Assembly (NCBI GenBank): GCA_963855995.1
Contig: OY979719.1
Span: forward strand, 7,812,001-7,876,000
Reading direction: 5' to 3'
Length of the DNA stretch: 64,000 nucleotides
Source: Muricea muricata
Taxonomy: Eukaryota > Cnidaria > Anthozoa > Malacalcyonacea > Plexauridae
Shown: positions 34,701 through 44,300 of the stretch, piece by piece
How the letters are laid out: each line of letters begins with the position of its first letter
Numbering within the stretch: position 1 is the first letter of the stretch
Program-made: the position numbers and the translations under genes
The notes under the pieces: model-generated
Database searches by the model: none
Told to the model about the DNA's origin: nothing
What the model saw: only the letters and a program-made list of their open reading frames with translations

Positions 34701-36092
34701 AAAAGTCTGTTGTCTACGCACATTGATTTCGCTTCAATTAAAAAAACACTTAGAGAATAAAATTCAACATGCGCTTTAGATCCTGCAAAACACCAGACCA
34801 GCCAAATCTTTTGATTGACTAAACAGCGCTGAATAACATTTCTTTTGTTTTCAAGGCTTTAAACAACATGGAGGATGCAGTACAAGTGCATAAAGATGTT
34901 TTACATTACGATAATACTCATGTCGAGGCCATTGCTTGCATTGCTACACAACATTTTTACACTGATCAACCTGAAATCGCTCTTCGATACTTCAGGTAGT
35001 TAAATGTTTTACACTCGATAGTTTTAGCTAGTCTTAGCCAGGAGGTGGAGCTGGACAGCTCTCAGTGTGTTCAAGCGCAGACAATCAAAGCAATGGACTG
35101 GAAAGCAATGAACTCATAAAATTTTCTTGAGAACCCTACAACTTCACTTTATACATATTTCAGGACTTTGTGTTTACATATTTTAAACAAGAACAGCTAT
35201 GTCTATAGAACTATTATCGTTTTTTACTCTATTGGGGGTAAACAGGCCGAAAATCACGGTCGAATGTATTCGTGAGGCTTCCTTAACATCAGTGAATCGC
35301 ATCATCACACACTCGAAAAGAAGACAAACATTCAACGTTGGTTTTTACCGTTTTTAAAGCAAGCGAACGAGCTGTTCTCGTTTAAAATATGCTCAAAGAC
35401 ACTAAATATATTTAAGGTGAAGTTACAGAGTTTCAAAGTGAAGCTGTCAGGTAGTATAACGAGTGTCACGTCAGCAATACTAGGCTTTACCTTGCGTTTT
35501 CAGTGAACGATGCCCGTCGAAGCCTTAAGAATATAGTATTTCACTGCGGTTCAAACTCAGCTTATGTTTTCAGGCGACTTCTTCAAATGGGAGTTTACAA
35601 CACAGAACTGTTTAACAATCTGGGATTGTGCTGTTTCTACGCCCAGCAGTACGACATGGCATTAAACTGTTTTGAGCGAGCATTGAGTCTTGCGACAGAT
35701 GAGAATATGGCTGATGTTTGGTACAACATTGGTCAGGTTGCATTGGTAATATTATGTTGATATACTTACTGGATAGAGTTGCTTGACTTCACCCCCCCCC
35801 CCCCCCTTTCCCTCTCACCCCCAACCTTAAAAAGGATCGTTAAAATGAAAAATCGTTTTTGTCTTGTGTAGATTTCATGGAATCAAACATAATATCAAAA
35901 TAAACGAACAAGGCGTTTTTAGTTTTGGATATTTTATATTTACATAACCACGCAGAATCCTACAACAATCTTGGCGTGTTAGAATTCAGAAAAGGAAATA
36001 TCGATCAGGCAAGAATCTTTTTCCAAACAGTGCAGAACTTGGCGTCGTTGACGTACGAACCAAATTTTAACTACGCCTTATTGTCGCAGAAA
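25638..36092 (+). CDS. TTC8: TTC8/BBS8, BBSome tetratricopeptide subunit, 3'-incomplete
   Basis: Twelve exons match vertebrate TTC8 in order. The match covers the N-terminus (PLFLALSFFRRRKFEEC), the proline-rich linker (SGRPLSGFVRP, RPGTMEQALR, SGRFVRLGT) and TPR segments (KDWWWKVQLAKCY, QEMVDTYLYLAKVYV, DNTHVEAIACIA, LFNNLGLCCFYAQQYDM, HAESYNNLGVLE). TTC8 is a core BBSome subunit that carries membrane proteins to and through cilia. About 448 residues are visible, against just over 500 in vertebrates. Three defects are seen: exon 3 carries one base too many, exon 4 lacks a GT donor, and about 17 residues between exons 11 and 12 plus the last 40 or so are not found. Sequence errors, a haplotype with lesions, or a decaying copy are all possible. 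Identity is certain; intactness is not. Confidence 0.93.
26030..26260. repeat. Degenerate ACTTGTTACAA-type repeats (intron 1, block 1)
   Basis: Many imperfect copies of ACTTGTAACAAG, TTGTTACAAG and GTTGCAAG words occur in both orientations. They are interspersed rather than strictly tandem. Confidence 0.6.
26704..26809. mobile_element. Hairpin MITE with TA target duplication (TTC8 intron 1)
   Basis: GCATGGTTTC at the left and GAAACCATGC-type sequence at the right pair over about 40 bp and are flanked by TA. The short loop includes CACTCAC-like sequence. Confidence 0.7.
26820..27345. repeat. Degenerate ACTTGTTACAA-type repeats (intron 1, block 2)
   Basis: This is a continuation of the 26030 block across the hairpin MITE, with dozens of imperfect TTGTTNCAANNTTG words. 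The same words reappear at 29695-29900 in intron 4. Confidence 0.6.
27456..27576 (+). CDS. TTC8: TTC8 exon 2
   Basis: It starts after TCATGCAG and ends in phase 1 before GTAAGT. It reads AAWCLKTRALSEQVYVDEVE and on through EEGIAEVLMDDNSMAQLP, a close match to the family. Confidence 0.92.
28391..28458 (+). CDS. TTC8: TTC8 exon 3 (frame anomaly)
   Basis: The exon from TTTTCTAG to GTATGG is 68 nt. The expected phases (1 in, 2 out) need 67. The 5' part reads RPGSQ in the incoming frame and the 3' part reads TSLKKPGTGIGAPTPGV in the frame one base on. An in-frame alternative uses a weak donor at 27581 with an acceptor at 28403-28404 (GTCAG). Confidence 0.75.
28584..28906. mobile_element. MITE in TTC8 intron 3
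   Basis: GCATACTTAGTTTCTGAAAT at the left and the inverse of CAGAAACTAAGCATGC at the right enclose about 280 bp. Confidence 0.55.
29530..29646 (+). CDS. TTC8: TTC8 exon 4 (AT instead of GT donor)
   Basis: It runs from TTTTCCCAG to the sequence GCAAG followed by ATGAAG. It encodes SGRPLSGFVRPGTQSARPGT and on to TAGTAR. Phase and homology demand an end at 29646, where the intron starts AT rather than GT. No usable GT lies nearby. Confidence 0.85.
30500..30542 (+). CDS. TTC8: TTC8 exon 5
   Basis: A 43-nt exon, phase 2 in and 0 out, encoding PVTSASGRFVRLGT. Confidence 0.9.
31320..31409 (+). CDS. TTC8: TTC8 exon 6
   Basis: A 90-nt exon, phase 0-0, encoding ASMLSQPDGPFVNVPKLNLA and ending NLAK. 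Confidence 0.92.
31502..31534 (+). CDS. TTC8: TTC8 micro-exon 7
   Basis: It has 33 nt (11 codons, YIFHQESDVRN) between TTTTTGAG and GTAAGA, phase 0-0. About four residues of the vertebrate protein before this point are absent. Confidence 0.8.
32385..32609 (+). CDS. TTC8: TTC8 exon 8
   Basis: A 225-nt exon, phase 0-0. It holds the strongly conserved FKDWWWKVQLAKCY and EMVDTYLYLAKVYVRLDQP TPR helices. Confidence 0.95.
32863..33668. mobile_element. Tc1/mariner-type non-autonomous element (TTC8 intron 8)
   Basis: The inverted ends CAGTACTGCGCAAAAGTTTT and CAGTACTGTCCAAAAGTTTT are flanked by TA at 32861-32862 and 33669-33670. Inner arms containing AAATGGACATTGCA and ACAATGAAACTTGTAC also pair. 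No transposase is seen. Confidence 0.8.
34272..34331 (+). CDS. TTC8: TTC8 exon 9
   Basis: A 60-nt exon, phase 0-0, encoding GIEKFAGETSLLTGIARIHE, a good match to the family TPR. Confidence 0.9.
34856..34995 (+). CDS. TTC8: TTC8 exon 10
   Basis: A 140-nt exon, phase 0 in and 2 out, with HVEAIACIATQHFYTDQPEI and ALRYF. Confidence 0.93.
35574..35745 (+). CDS. TTC8: TTC8 exon 11
   Basis: A 172-nt exon, phase 2 in and 0 out, with LLQMGVYN, LFNNLGLCCFYAQQYDMALN and DVWYNIGQVAL. Confidence 0.93.
35923..36092 (+). CDS. TTC8: TTC8 exon 12, last recognisable exon
   Basis: It encodes NHAESYNNLGVLEFRKGNID and YEPNFNYALLSQK before the donor GTAAGT. The acceptor at TTTTTAG implies phase 1 in, which does not follow exon 11 (phase 0 out), so an exon of length 1 mod 3 is missing between them. 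A poly-C run lies at about 35792-35806 in that gap. Confidence 0.85.
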
Positions 36093-36300
36093 GTAAGTTA
36101 CGAATTATACCGTGCATCTATGTTCTGCTCAGATACTAATATAGCTGCCAGTACATAGACGGACTTCCTTGGGGGAGGGGTTCTTCCACCGCTAAGTATT
36201 AGTTATAACCCTCGAGACAAAATGTTCAAAAAAATCCCCCCCCCCTTAAGCATATAATGTATAATAACTAGATTTAAGTACCTATTGATCTATCTATATA

Positions 36301-37458
36301 CACTGCGACTCACGATATTAGTTTTATAAGATATTTATGCCGTACGTATTCAAAATGAGAATTGCTATTCATTATAACTTACGAACATCAAAACAAAGTT
36401 GTGAGAAAATCTTTACGATGTTGATGTTTGATGTTAGTCACATAACTGAAAAAATATGGCGCTGTTCCATATTTGAGGCGGACCACGCTATTAGTTTTAA
36501 AAATATGATAACACGACAGGACGTCGTTTTTAACTTAATTGGAAGTGGAAACGACATTCTTTAACCAAAAATAGCATAGGTAACAACAAGAGAATGTTTT
36601 AGCTAGAAAATAAACGAACTTGGTGTCATAGTTGAAGGATTTTTCAGATATTACGTGGAACGGTGGAAAAGAGGGATTCTAGATTTCTAAAATGGATAAG
36701 AATGGAAGGTATTGGGCGTTTGAAAGAGAACTGTTCGTAAATTATCACGTGATCAACGTCTATCAACATTTTGAGAAAGTTTGCTTTGCCAGATATCTTC
36801 AAAACTAGCAATGGTGGATTCCTGGTAAGCAGTAATAATTCTAAAAGTACCTCCACTGGTGTCGTGGGATAAACGTTTGAAACTGGATTGAGGCAAAAAA
36901 ATGCTTGAGAGCACAACAGAAGTTTGTCCTTCTGACGGGCAGACGAAATCAGCATGATAAAGCTTGGAAAATGCATGCATGGATTATGTTATTGATATTC
37001 AATGATGGTATGTGGCCGGCGAGGCTAAGGAGTCGACAAAAAAGTGGTGAAGTAAACGAGTTCTGCTGTTAACAGCGGAAATCAGAGGTCTGGTCTGGGA
37101 TCAGAGGTCTCTTTTGCACATTTAGGCACATATGAAGACACGTTGGTTGCTAATAATACAGATCTAAATGATCGTTTTACCACTTCTTTGGCAAGTACCT
37201 AAAACCTTTCATCAGAAGTTCCTTTTCCCAGCATTAGGGCATTATCATGTTGATCTCGAAAAAGCCTGTCTCGACCTGTTGTGCTTTCAAGCAGTTTCCA
37301 CTTAATCCAGTTTCAAACGTTTCTTCCATGACAGTAGTTAACGTATATTTTTAGAATCAGTATTGCTTACCAGGAATCCATCATTGCTAGTTTTGAGGAT
37401 ATTTGGCAAAGCAAACTTTCTCAAAATGTTGATAGACGTTGATCATGATAATTTACGA
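36301..37458. mobile_element. Truncated copy of the 15651-17241 element
   Basis: It starts with the same CACTGCGACTCACGATATTA end next to TA. It follows the first arm and centre and breaks off within the second arm at about 37458. It begins about 200 bp after the last recognised TTC8 exon. Confidence 0.75.
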
Positions 37459-39224
37459 GGGCTTCGCCCTCATCAACTATCACCGCATAGAAATCTCGAG
37501 CTCGTAATCTAATTGTTAATTATAGACTCTCTATTAATCCCCATAAGATGGTTGTGGTCTTACTGAAGAGCAAGAGTTTAAAAAAGAGCAGGGCTTATTC
37601 ATTACTCTTGGTTTGCCCCAAATAATTTTGATCATGAAAAGAACGTTAAGGAAAGATCTTTACAGCCACAGTTGTCAAGTGGTTGTCTAGCAATATCTTT
37701 GGAATATGTACAATGTAAAGTATACAATATGTAAGATATGGGAAAATAGAATAATTTGAAATGGCAGCAAATACTTGAATTTCTGCAACAAAATTATTCA
37801 GTTTTAGAGCTAAATGATGACACAAACTTTAAATAAAAATTATTTTGCCTTGAGAAAGTTCAGTTTTAATCGTGTCACCGGTGTTCCAATTCGAAGGGCA
37901 TATTTACGGTCCTGCTAGAAAGAGAAAAATAGAAACTCGGTCATATATAGCTTCACATTCATCCGAATTTTATTAAATTTAAGAAAATGAGATTCCAGCC
38001 GGGTAAGCAGACCGAACTATGTCAAACAAGACAACATTTAATAACTAAAACATGCATAAAATAGTTAAGGAGTATTTCTGTTGCATCTTTAGACTGACGA
38101 GGAAGATGACGCCATTTTGATTCTGACTTGCTTCGACAACGTCATGTCTTCCTTCGCATTTTTTGTAAATATCTTTCCCTCCGTGACCGAGAGGTAAAGG
38201 TGACTGTCTTCCGACTGACCCATATCGTTTGAATTTAGTCTTAGATGGGTCCGTGGTCAAGTCCAACTGATCGGTTCCCAATCCATCCAAAACTTAAGTC
38301 AAAGCTGGGCGTGGAGTACAGGAAAATACTAAGAAGTACCGCGAGGCCAAGGAGGAAAACGTTATTTGCCTAGTGTTTTTACCTGATATTTAAGCAAATT
38401 TCCTAAAAAACTTGACTGTTAGGGACAGGCCTGTGGGGTTGGTGCTAATAAGCCTTCTTGCCGTTATTTCTCTTCGTTGAAAAAGACAAGTCGACTTCCT
38501 CAAGAAATAGCGACGTCAAGACTTCAAGCCCCCACTAAACTTCTACACTGTAAAACTATGGTGTGGTGTTTAGCTGACCTAACCACTAAACTGTGTCAAT
38601 TACATATGGCTGACTTCTTCCCGAAGCTTGCGGCACAAGCATGGATGCGCGAAGATGGGCAAAAACTTAAAAGCAAGTGTTTTCTTTCAGGAAAGATTCA
38701 AAGACGACAACACTCACTTAGTCAAAGCCGTGTAGTCATGTTTTAAGTTGTTTAGCTATGTTTGAAGATCTTCCATGGATGCACAAACCTTTTAAAGCCT
38801 TTAAATCCAGTGTTTTCTTTTAGAAAAGAGTCAAAGTATGTTTTACAGCATGTTATTTATAAGAAGCGAATTCGTCGTTTGCATAATTATAATAACTGTT
38901 GTCCTTTTGACTTTCCGTGGGCCGGAGCTTTAAATGCCATTGCGTTCAGTGTCCTTGATATAGGAGTCATGCACATATTTATGGCCTTGGGTTTAATTCC
39001 AAAACACTGAATGGCTGTCTTCAGCTCTTTCAAGTAACAAGATAACATTGCAACAAAATGGCACTACGTTGTCATATTGTAACTAATTTGTCAACACGTA
39101 ACTCACGCCGAAACAACGACAACCAAACCCAAAAGATAGTAATTCACTACCAACATGCAGGAAAGTTTGAGACTCAATGAATACATGTACACTGCAGACT
39201 GCAGAGTAATAGGTAGAGTTACGG

Positions 39225-39560
39225 CCATTGTTCTAAACCAAACGTACTGCTCTTCAGGAAAACAGTTTTCAACCTATCAACAGAAAATTCACGGCTTCTG
39301 TATAACAAGGCATTTTCTGGTTATATAGAAACCAAATTATATGCATGTCGTTGTCTTAAAACAAACCTATTGCTCTTCAGGAAAACAGTTTCCTATCAAC
39401 GAGAATGCCTGAAGCTCACATGTTGTATATAACCAGGGATTGTCTAGGTTATATCGCCTGTGAACTGCAGAGCAAACTATATGCATGTCGTTGTCCTAAA
39501 ACAAACCTATTTCAGAGATACAGTTTCCTATCAACCAGAAATGCATTTTATAGTTTATAT
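39225..39560. repeat. Three diverged direct repeats in the inverted-duplication centre
   Basis: Units with ATGCATGTCGTTGTC and AAAACAAACCTA, then AGTTTCCTATCAAC, recur about three times with indels. Confidence 0.5.
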
Positions 39561-41268
39561 CAATATAAACTATTAAATGATACAAATTGAATCGCAGGTT
39601 CTACGTCAAGGCCTGCAGAATATACTATGTGTTACTCTGTCGTTGTTTCGGCATGAGTTACCTGTTGACAAATTGGTTACAGTGTGACAACGTAGTGCCA
39701 TCTTGTTGCAATGTCATCTTATTACTTGAAAGAGCTAAAGAAAGCCATTCAGTGTTTGGGAATTAAACCCAAGGCCATAAATAAATGACTCCTGTATCAA
39801 GGACACTGAACGCAATGACATATAAAGCTCGATCAAGAAAGAAAGGCCCACGGAAAGTCAACAAGACAACAGTTATTATAATTATGCAAACGTCGAAATT
39901 TCTTCTTGCAAACACCTTATTATAAAATATAGCCAAACAACTAAAATACGGCTTTGATTTATTGAGCGTTGTCGTCTTTGACTCTTTCCTGAAAGAAAAC
40001 ACTTGCTTTAAAGACTTTAAAGTGTTTGCGCATCTTTGCGCATCCATGCTTGTACCGTAAGCTTTAGGAAGAAGTCAGCCATATGTAATTGACAGAGCGT
40101 AGTGGTTTAGTCAGCTAAACCACTACACTGTGCCTTTACATTGTAGTGGTTTAGTGGTGCGTTGAAGTCTTCCACCGCTATTTCTCGAGGAAGACAACTT
40201 GTCTTCTTGAACGAAAAGAAATAACGAGAAGTCTTCAATGCACCAACTCTGCAGGCATGTCCCCAACAGTCAGCTTAAGCAAATTTGCTTAAATATCAGT
40301 TAAAAACAATGGGCAAATAACGTTTGCCTCCATGGTCTCGCGGTACTGCTTAGTGTTTTCCTGCACTCCACGCCCATCTTTGACTTGAGTTTTGGGTGGA
40401 TCGGGGACCGATCAGTTGCAATTGACCGGTCCGCGATCCATCTAAAACTAAAGTCAAACGATATGGGTAAGTCGGAAGACAGTTACCTTTACCTCTCGGC
40501 CACGGAGGGAAAGATGTTTGCCAATGAAAGCAGGAACAGGTCTTTCATTGCTCATCAGCATGCAAATAAAAAAGAAATCCAAAAACGTCCCTCATAAGCA
40601 CTTTTTGGGCGAATTAACAAAGTAAACTAGAAGTAAATAAGTAAAAGAAACACTTGAGTAAAAAATAATGGCAAAAACACTTCATTTGCACAATAAAAAC
40701 TTATTTTTAGCTTCCTAAAAAAACATTGAATATTATACATACGGGTATTTGCTGGCGGACAATGGTCATCTGACGTCAGTTGCTTATGGAACTCGAAGAC
40801 GAAGCTTCGACTTTTATGTCCGTCCAAATAACATTTGAAAATCTCCAGAAAGTCTAAAGAAACGCGATAAATATCAATTAATCATATACAAATGACGACG
40901 ATGACACAGGGGAGACGTGAGGAGCAAATTGGAGCTAAAACAACGAAGAAATGGAACAAAAATTACGATGGAAGACATAACGTTGTCGAAGCAAGTCCGA
41001 ATCAAAATGGCGTCATCTTCTTCTCCAGTCTAAAGATGCAACAAAAATAGCCCTAGTATAGTTGAACATTGATAATATTGGATTTTTATTCAACATGTAA
41101 GTACTCCCTAACTATTCTATGCGTGCTTTAGTTATTAAATGTTGTCTTGTTTGACATAGTTCGGTCTGCTTACCCGGTTGGAATGCCTCTGAAATTTAAT
41201 AAAATTCAGATAAATGTACTGGTATGTATGACTGAGTTTCTATTTTTCTCTTTCTGCTAGGAGCGTAA

Positions 41269-41323
41269 ATGAGCCGTTCAAAATCGAACACCGGTGACAC
41301 CATTAAAACAGAACCTTTTCAAG
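41269..41323 (+). CDS. Novel gene exon 1
   Basis: It runs from an ATG in context GTAAATG to the donor GTAAAA, phase 1 out. A TTTCTGCTAG just upstream (41251-41260) could be the acceptor of a 5' UTR exon. Confidence 0.45.
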
Positions 41324-44300
41324 GTAAAATAATTTTTGTCTAAAGTTTGTCATTTAGCTGATTAATTTTGTTTCAGAAATTCAAGTATTTGCAGCCATTT
41401 AAAATTATTCTTACATATTGCACTTTAAATTGTAGATATTCCAGTGATATTTCAAGACAACCACTCGACAATTGTGATGGAAGAAGACACAGTCAGAAAA
41501 GAATTTCAAGAGGATTTAATAGTAAGAAAACCAAATATTACAATATATTTAATATCATTGCAAATTTTCTATTCCTACCCTCACCCTCACTGCGAGTGAT
41601 TTGGGAAAAAATAATTGAGCCCTCTGGCTGTAAAGCTCCCTCCTTAACGTTATTTTCATGATCAAATTTCTTTGTTGCAATTTAAGTAATGAATAAGCCC
41701 AACTCTCTTTATAATCTCCACCTTATGGAGATTAATAGAGAGTTTATAATAGAGAGTTTATAATGATGATTATTATCATGTAGCAACTCATAAACACTAT
41801 GGTAACTTACTTTAATTTTTTCTTTCTTTTTTCTTCTTCTTCAAAACCTCTTCCGTCCACTGATATATTGTACTCTGTACAAGAAACATGGAAATTCAGA
41901 TTTTTAGTTCAAATTCAAAGGCGACTTCCGAGCTCGGGGCAAGTCAGAACTCTGTTTCAACAAGTATTTACATGACTTTTTAACTGCCTTTGATTTCAAC
42001 TGCAAGTCTGAATTTCTTGATCTTTGCACTTCAGGCTCTGCCATTTAATTTCGACATAAAATCTCTCATCTTTGCTACCTTGTTTCCCCGAGTACCCTTT
42101 CTAGGTTAGTACCCCTCCTTCATGTCACTTCAATATTTATTCTGTTAACACCCTTCTTTCTCCCACTTACCCCTCTAACAATTATTAGTTATTCATCTGA
42201 CGTAGTTACTGGAGAATTATTCAGACATTTAACTTGACAATTACACTATATGATAACTACAGTGAAACTCAATTTTATCTACTTATTTTTAATTACGCTT
42301 CGTTGTTGACAGTCTGAGTTAAGTACCCGTATTCCGTTGATTACTGGTATTTTACAACTCCAACAAGCTTTGGCAAGCTGGAGTACCCGGAATAAACCCA
42401 CGACTGAATAACTCCTCACATGGGTGTCACGAGCTTTATGTGAGGATTGAACCCACGACCTCAGAGGTGACAGGCACTTATTCTGACGATTGTGCCACAT
42501 GAACATTAATGTGCAGGATCAAACAAGCCCACACGAGAAATTTAAATTCCCTCGCGTTGACTTGTGTTCCACTGTTATTATGTTATAAAGCAATTACTAC
42601 CGTAAACAATTTCCTGGGAAGATAGCGTCATCGATGTACTCGGAATCTTCGACTCGACTTCTTTAAAACGTATACGATTTCCACCTGATGCTTTCTCGCT
42701 ACCGGAACATTATCAAACCACGTGAAGTCTGTCCACGGGGTTTAGTCAAATTAGAGGTTTTACCCGTTGACTAAGCTCTGGGACCTGCCACGCCATTATA
42801 AGTACTTGCTCGATTAATGCTTATTAACGTGATTTTCTTTGCTTATCTTGTAAACAGTTATTAAGCAACGTATTTTTTTCAAAGGATACCAAGTAAAAAG
42901 TGAATACACCAGGCACCCACCAACCAATGGCAAAACAAGATAGGTAAGAATTGATCTCGACAGAAGTGTATCACTAGCCGTGTCCATCAAAAGATGTTAA
43001 GATGCAAACACTGTCATAATGTACGATTTTTCAAAGTCATTTACAGTCAAATTTTCGTTTAGTTTCCAGTATTCTGAAATATTTTGTAACATTAATTTTT
43101 TTCCTTATCTTATGATGGCTGACGAGATACGAGTGAGCTTGTTACCTACTGGACCGGCGTGATATGTTACAGTATGAAGAGAGAATGTCAACCGGAAGAA
43201 ACCATAAACAGTATGATGAGACGAGATCAACCGAAGCCCTGACGATCCAGAGAGAAAGTAAGTTTGTTCACTTTGTTTTGTGGTTTGCATTATCTTTGTC
43301 AGTTCACCTTTTGTTTCAAGAAAAATTGACATCTCTATCTAACGTTACCAGCGTTGGCAGTGCCAGTCAAAAGCACACAAAAACATGGGATATTTCACTT
43401 CTTTCGGGACGTTGGTAGTCATATGTGGTACGTAAGACCACAACCAAACAACAAGTAGATACTCAAAATGTTTCCAATGAATATGGTGTTGAAAATAGAC
43501 ACGAAGATATAATTTTGCGCCCAGTTTGTGACGTAACATGCATATTAAAAATAAACCATGATGGCGGATGGCCTATGAATAATGATTTCAAATCCAAATA
43601 TCTCGAGTAGTAAGAAGCCCATTTATTAAGTGCATCATAGTTTTCCAGATAATCCTAAAATTGATGTTCTTTCGAAATTCATTGCTAATCTTTTTAGCAA
43701 TCCTAATTTTTTAAATACATCCACCTTACATTTGTCGATATTCTCTTGATGGAAATATTTTTGCTTTTGAAAAAAGACGTCAAATGTGGTAAAAAAGCAA
43801 GCAACTACAGAATGCACCATCAAATGACCTGCTAGGTAAGTCGATGGTACAAATATTTAGTCAGAAATTAAGGGTGATTCTAAGCCAACCATGTTACTCG
43901 TTGAGGTTGTCGTTCCCCTTTTGTAAGTCAAAAAAGTAATTTTTCCTACTTTTTAAAACACGAGTACGAGTGCTTTTTCAGGCCTGTTTTAGACACGTCG
44001 CATTTCAGTCGCGTCGACGCGACAGAAATGCGACGCATAGGGCAGGCCTCAGATATAAAGCATGAATACCAAGATTTCAAAAGGTTCAAAATAATTCTAT
44101 TTTCGTTTATAATAGCTTCATTTTATACCCATCTTGTCAGTTTGTTTACGAAAGAACTTTCAATATAGATGTTGTGTCGAGGCAAAAGTTTTGTGAAAAT
44201 CTACGTGTGTTTTATCCCATATAAAGACTATGATTTCCTTTGTGCTTTGCTCATGAATTATTGATGATTTTGAAGTGTTTTAGGCATTCAAATTATTTCA

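Larger units (their letters stand above)
37580..41730. repeat. About 4.1-kb imperfect inverted duplication
   Basis: The left arm (about 37580-39120) and right arm (about 39640-41730) are reverse complements with indels. Examples are the stretches with CAAGACAACATTTAATAACT at 38025 and its inverse near 41135, and GACAAGTCGACTTCCTC at 38485 and its inverse near 40190. The outer right arm keeps the first two exons of the gene at 41269, and the left arm holds decayed copies of them. It reads more like an inverted segmental duplication than a transposon, as no terminal motif or target duplication is visible. Confidence 0.7.

Noticed and set aside
42886..42946. Exon-like segment between TTTTTTCAAAG and GTAAGA within intron 2 of the novel gene
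   Set aside because: No incoming phase agrees with exon 2 and avoids a stop. Direct joining of exon 2 to 43173 is phase-perfect.
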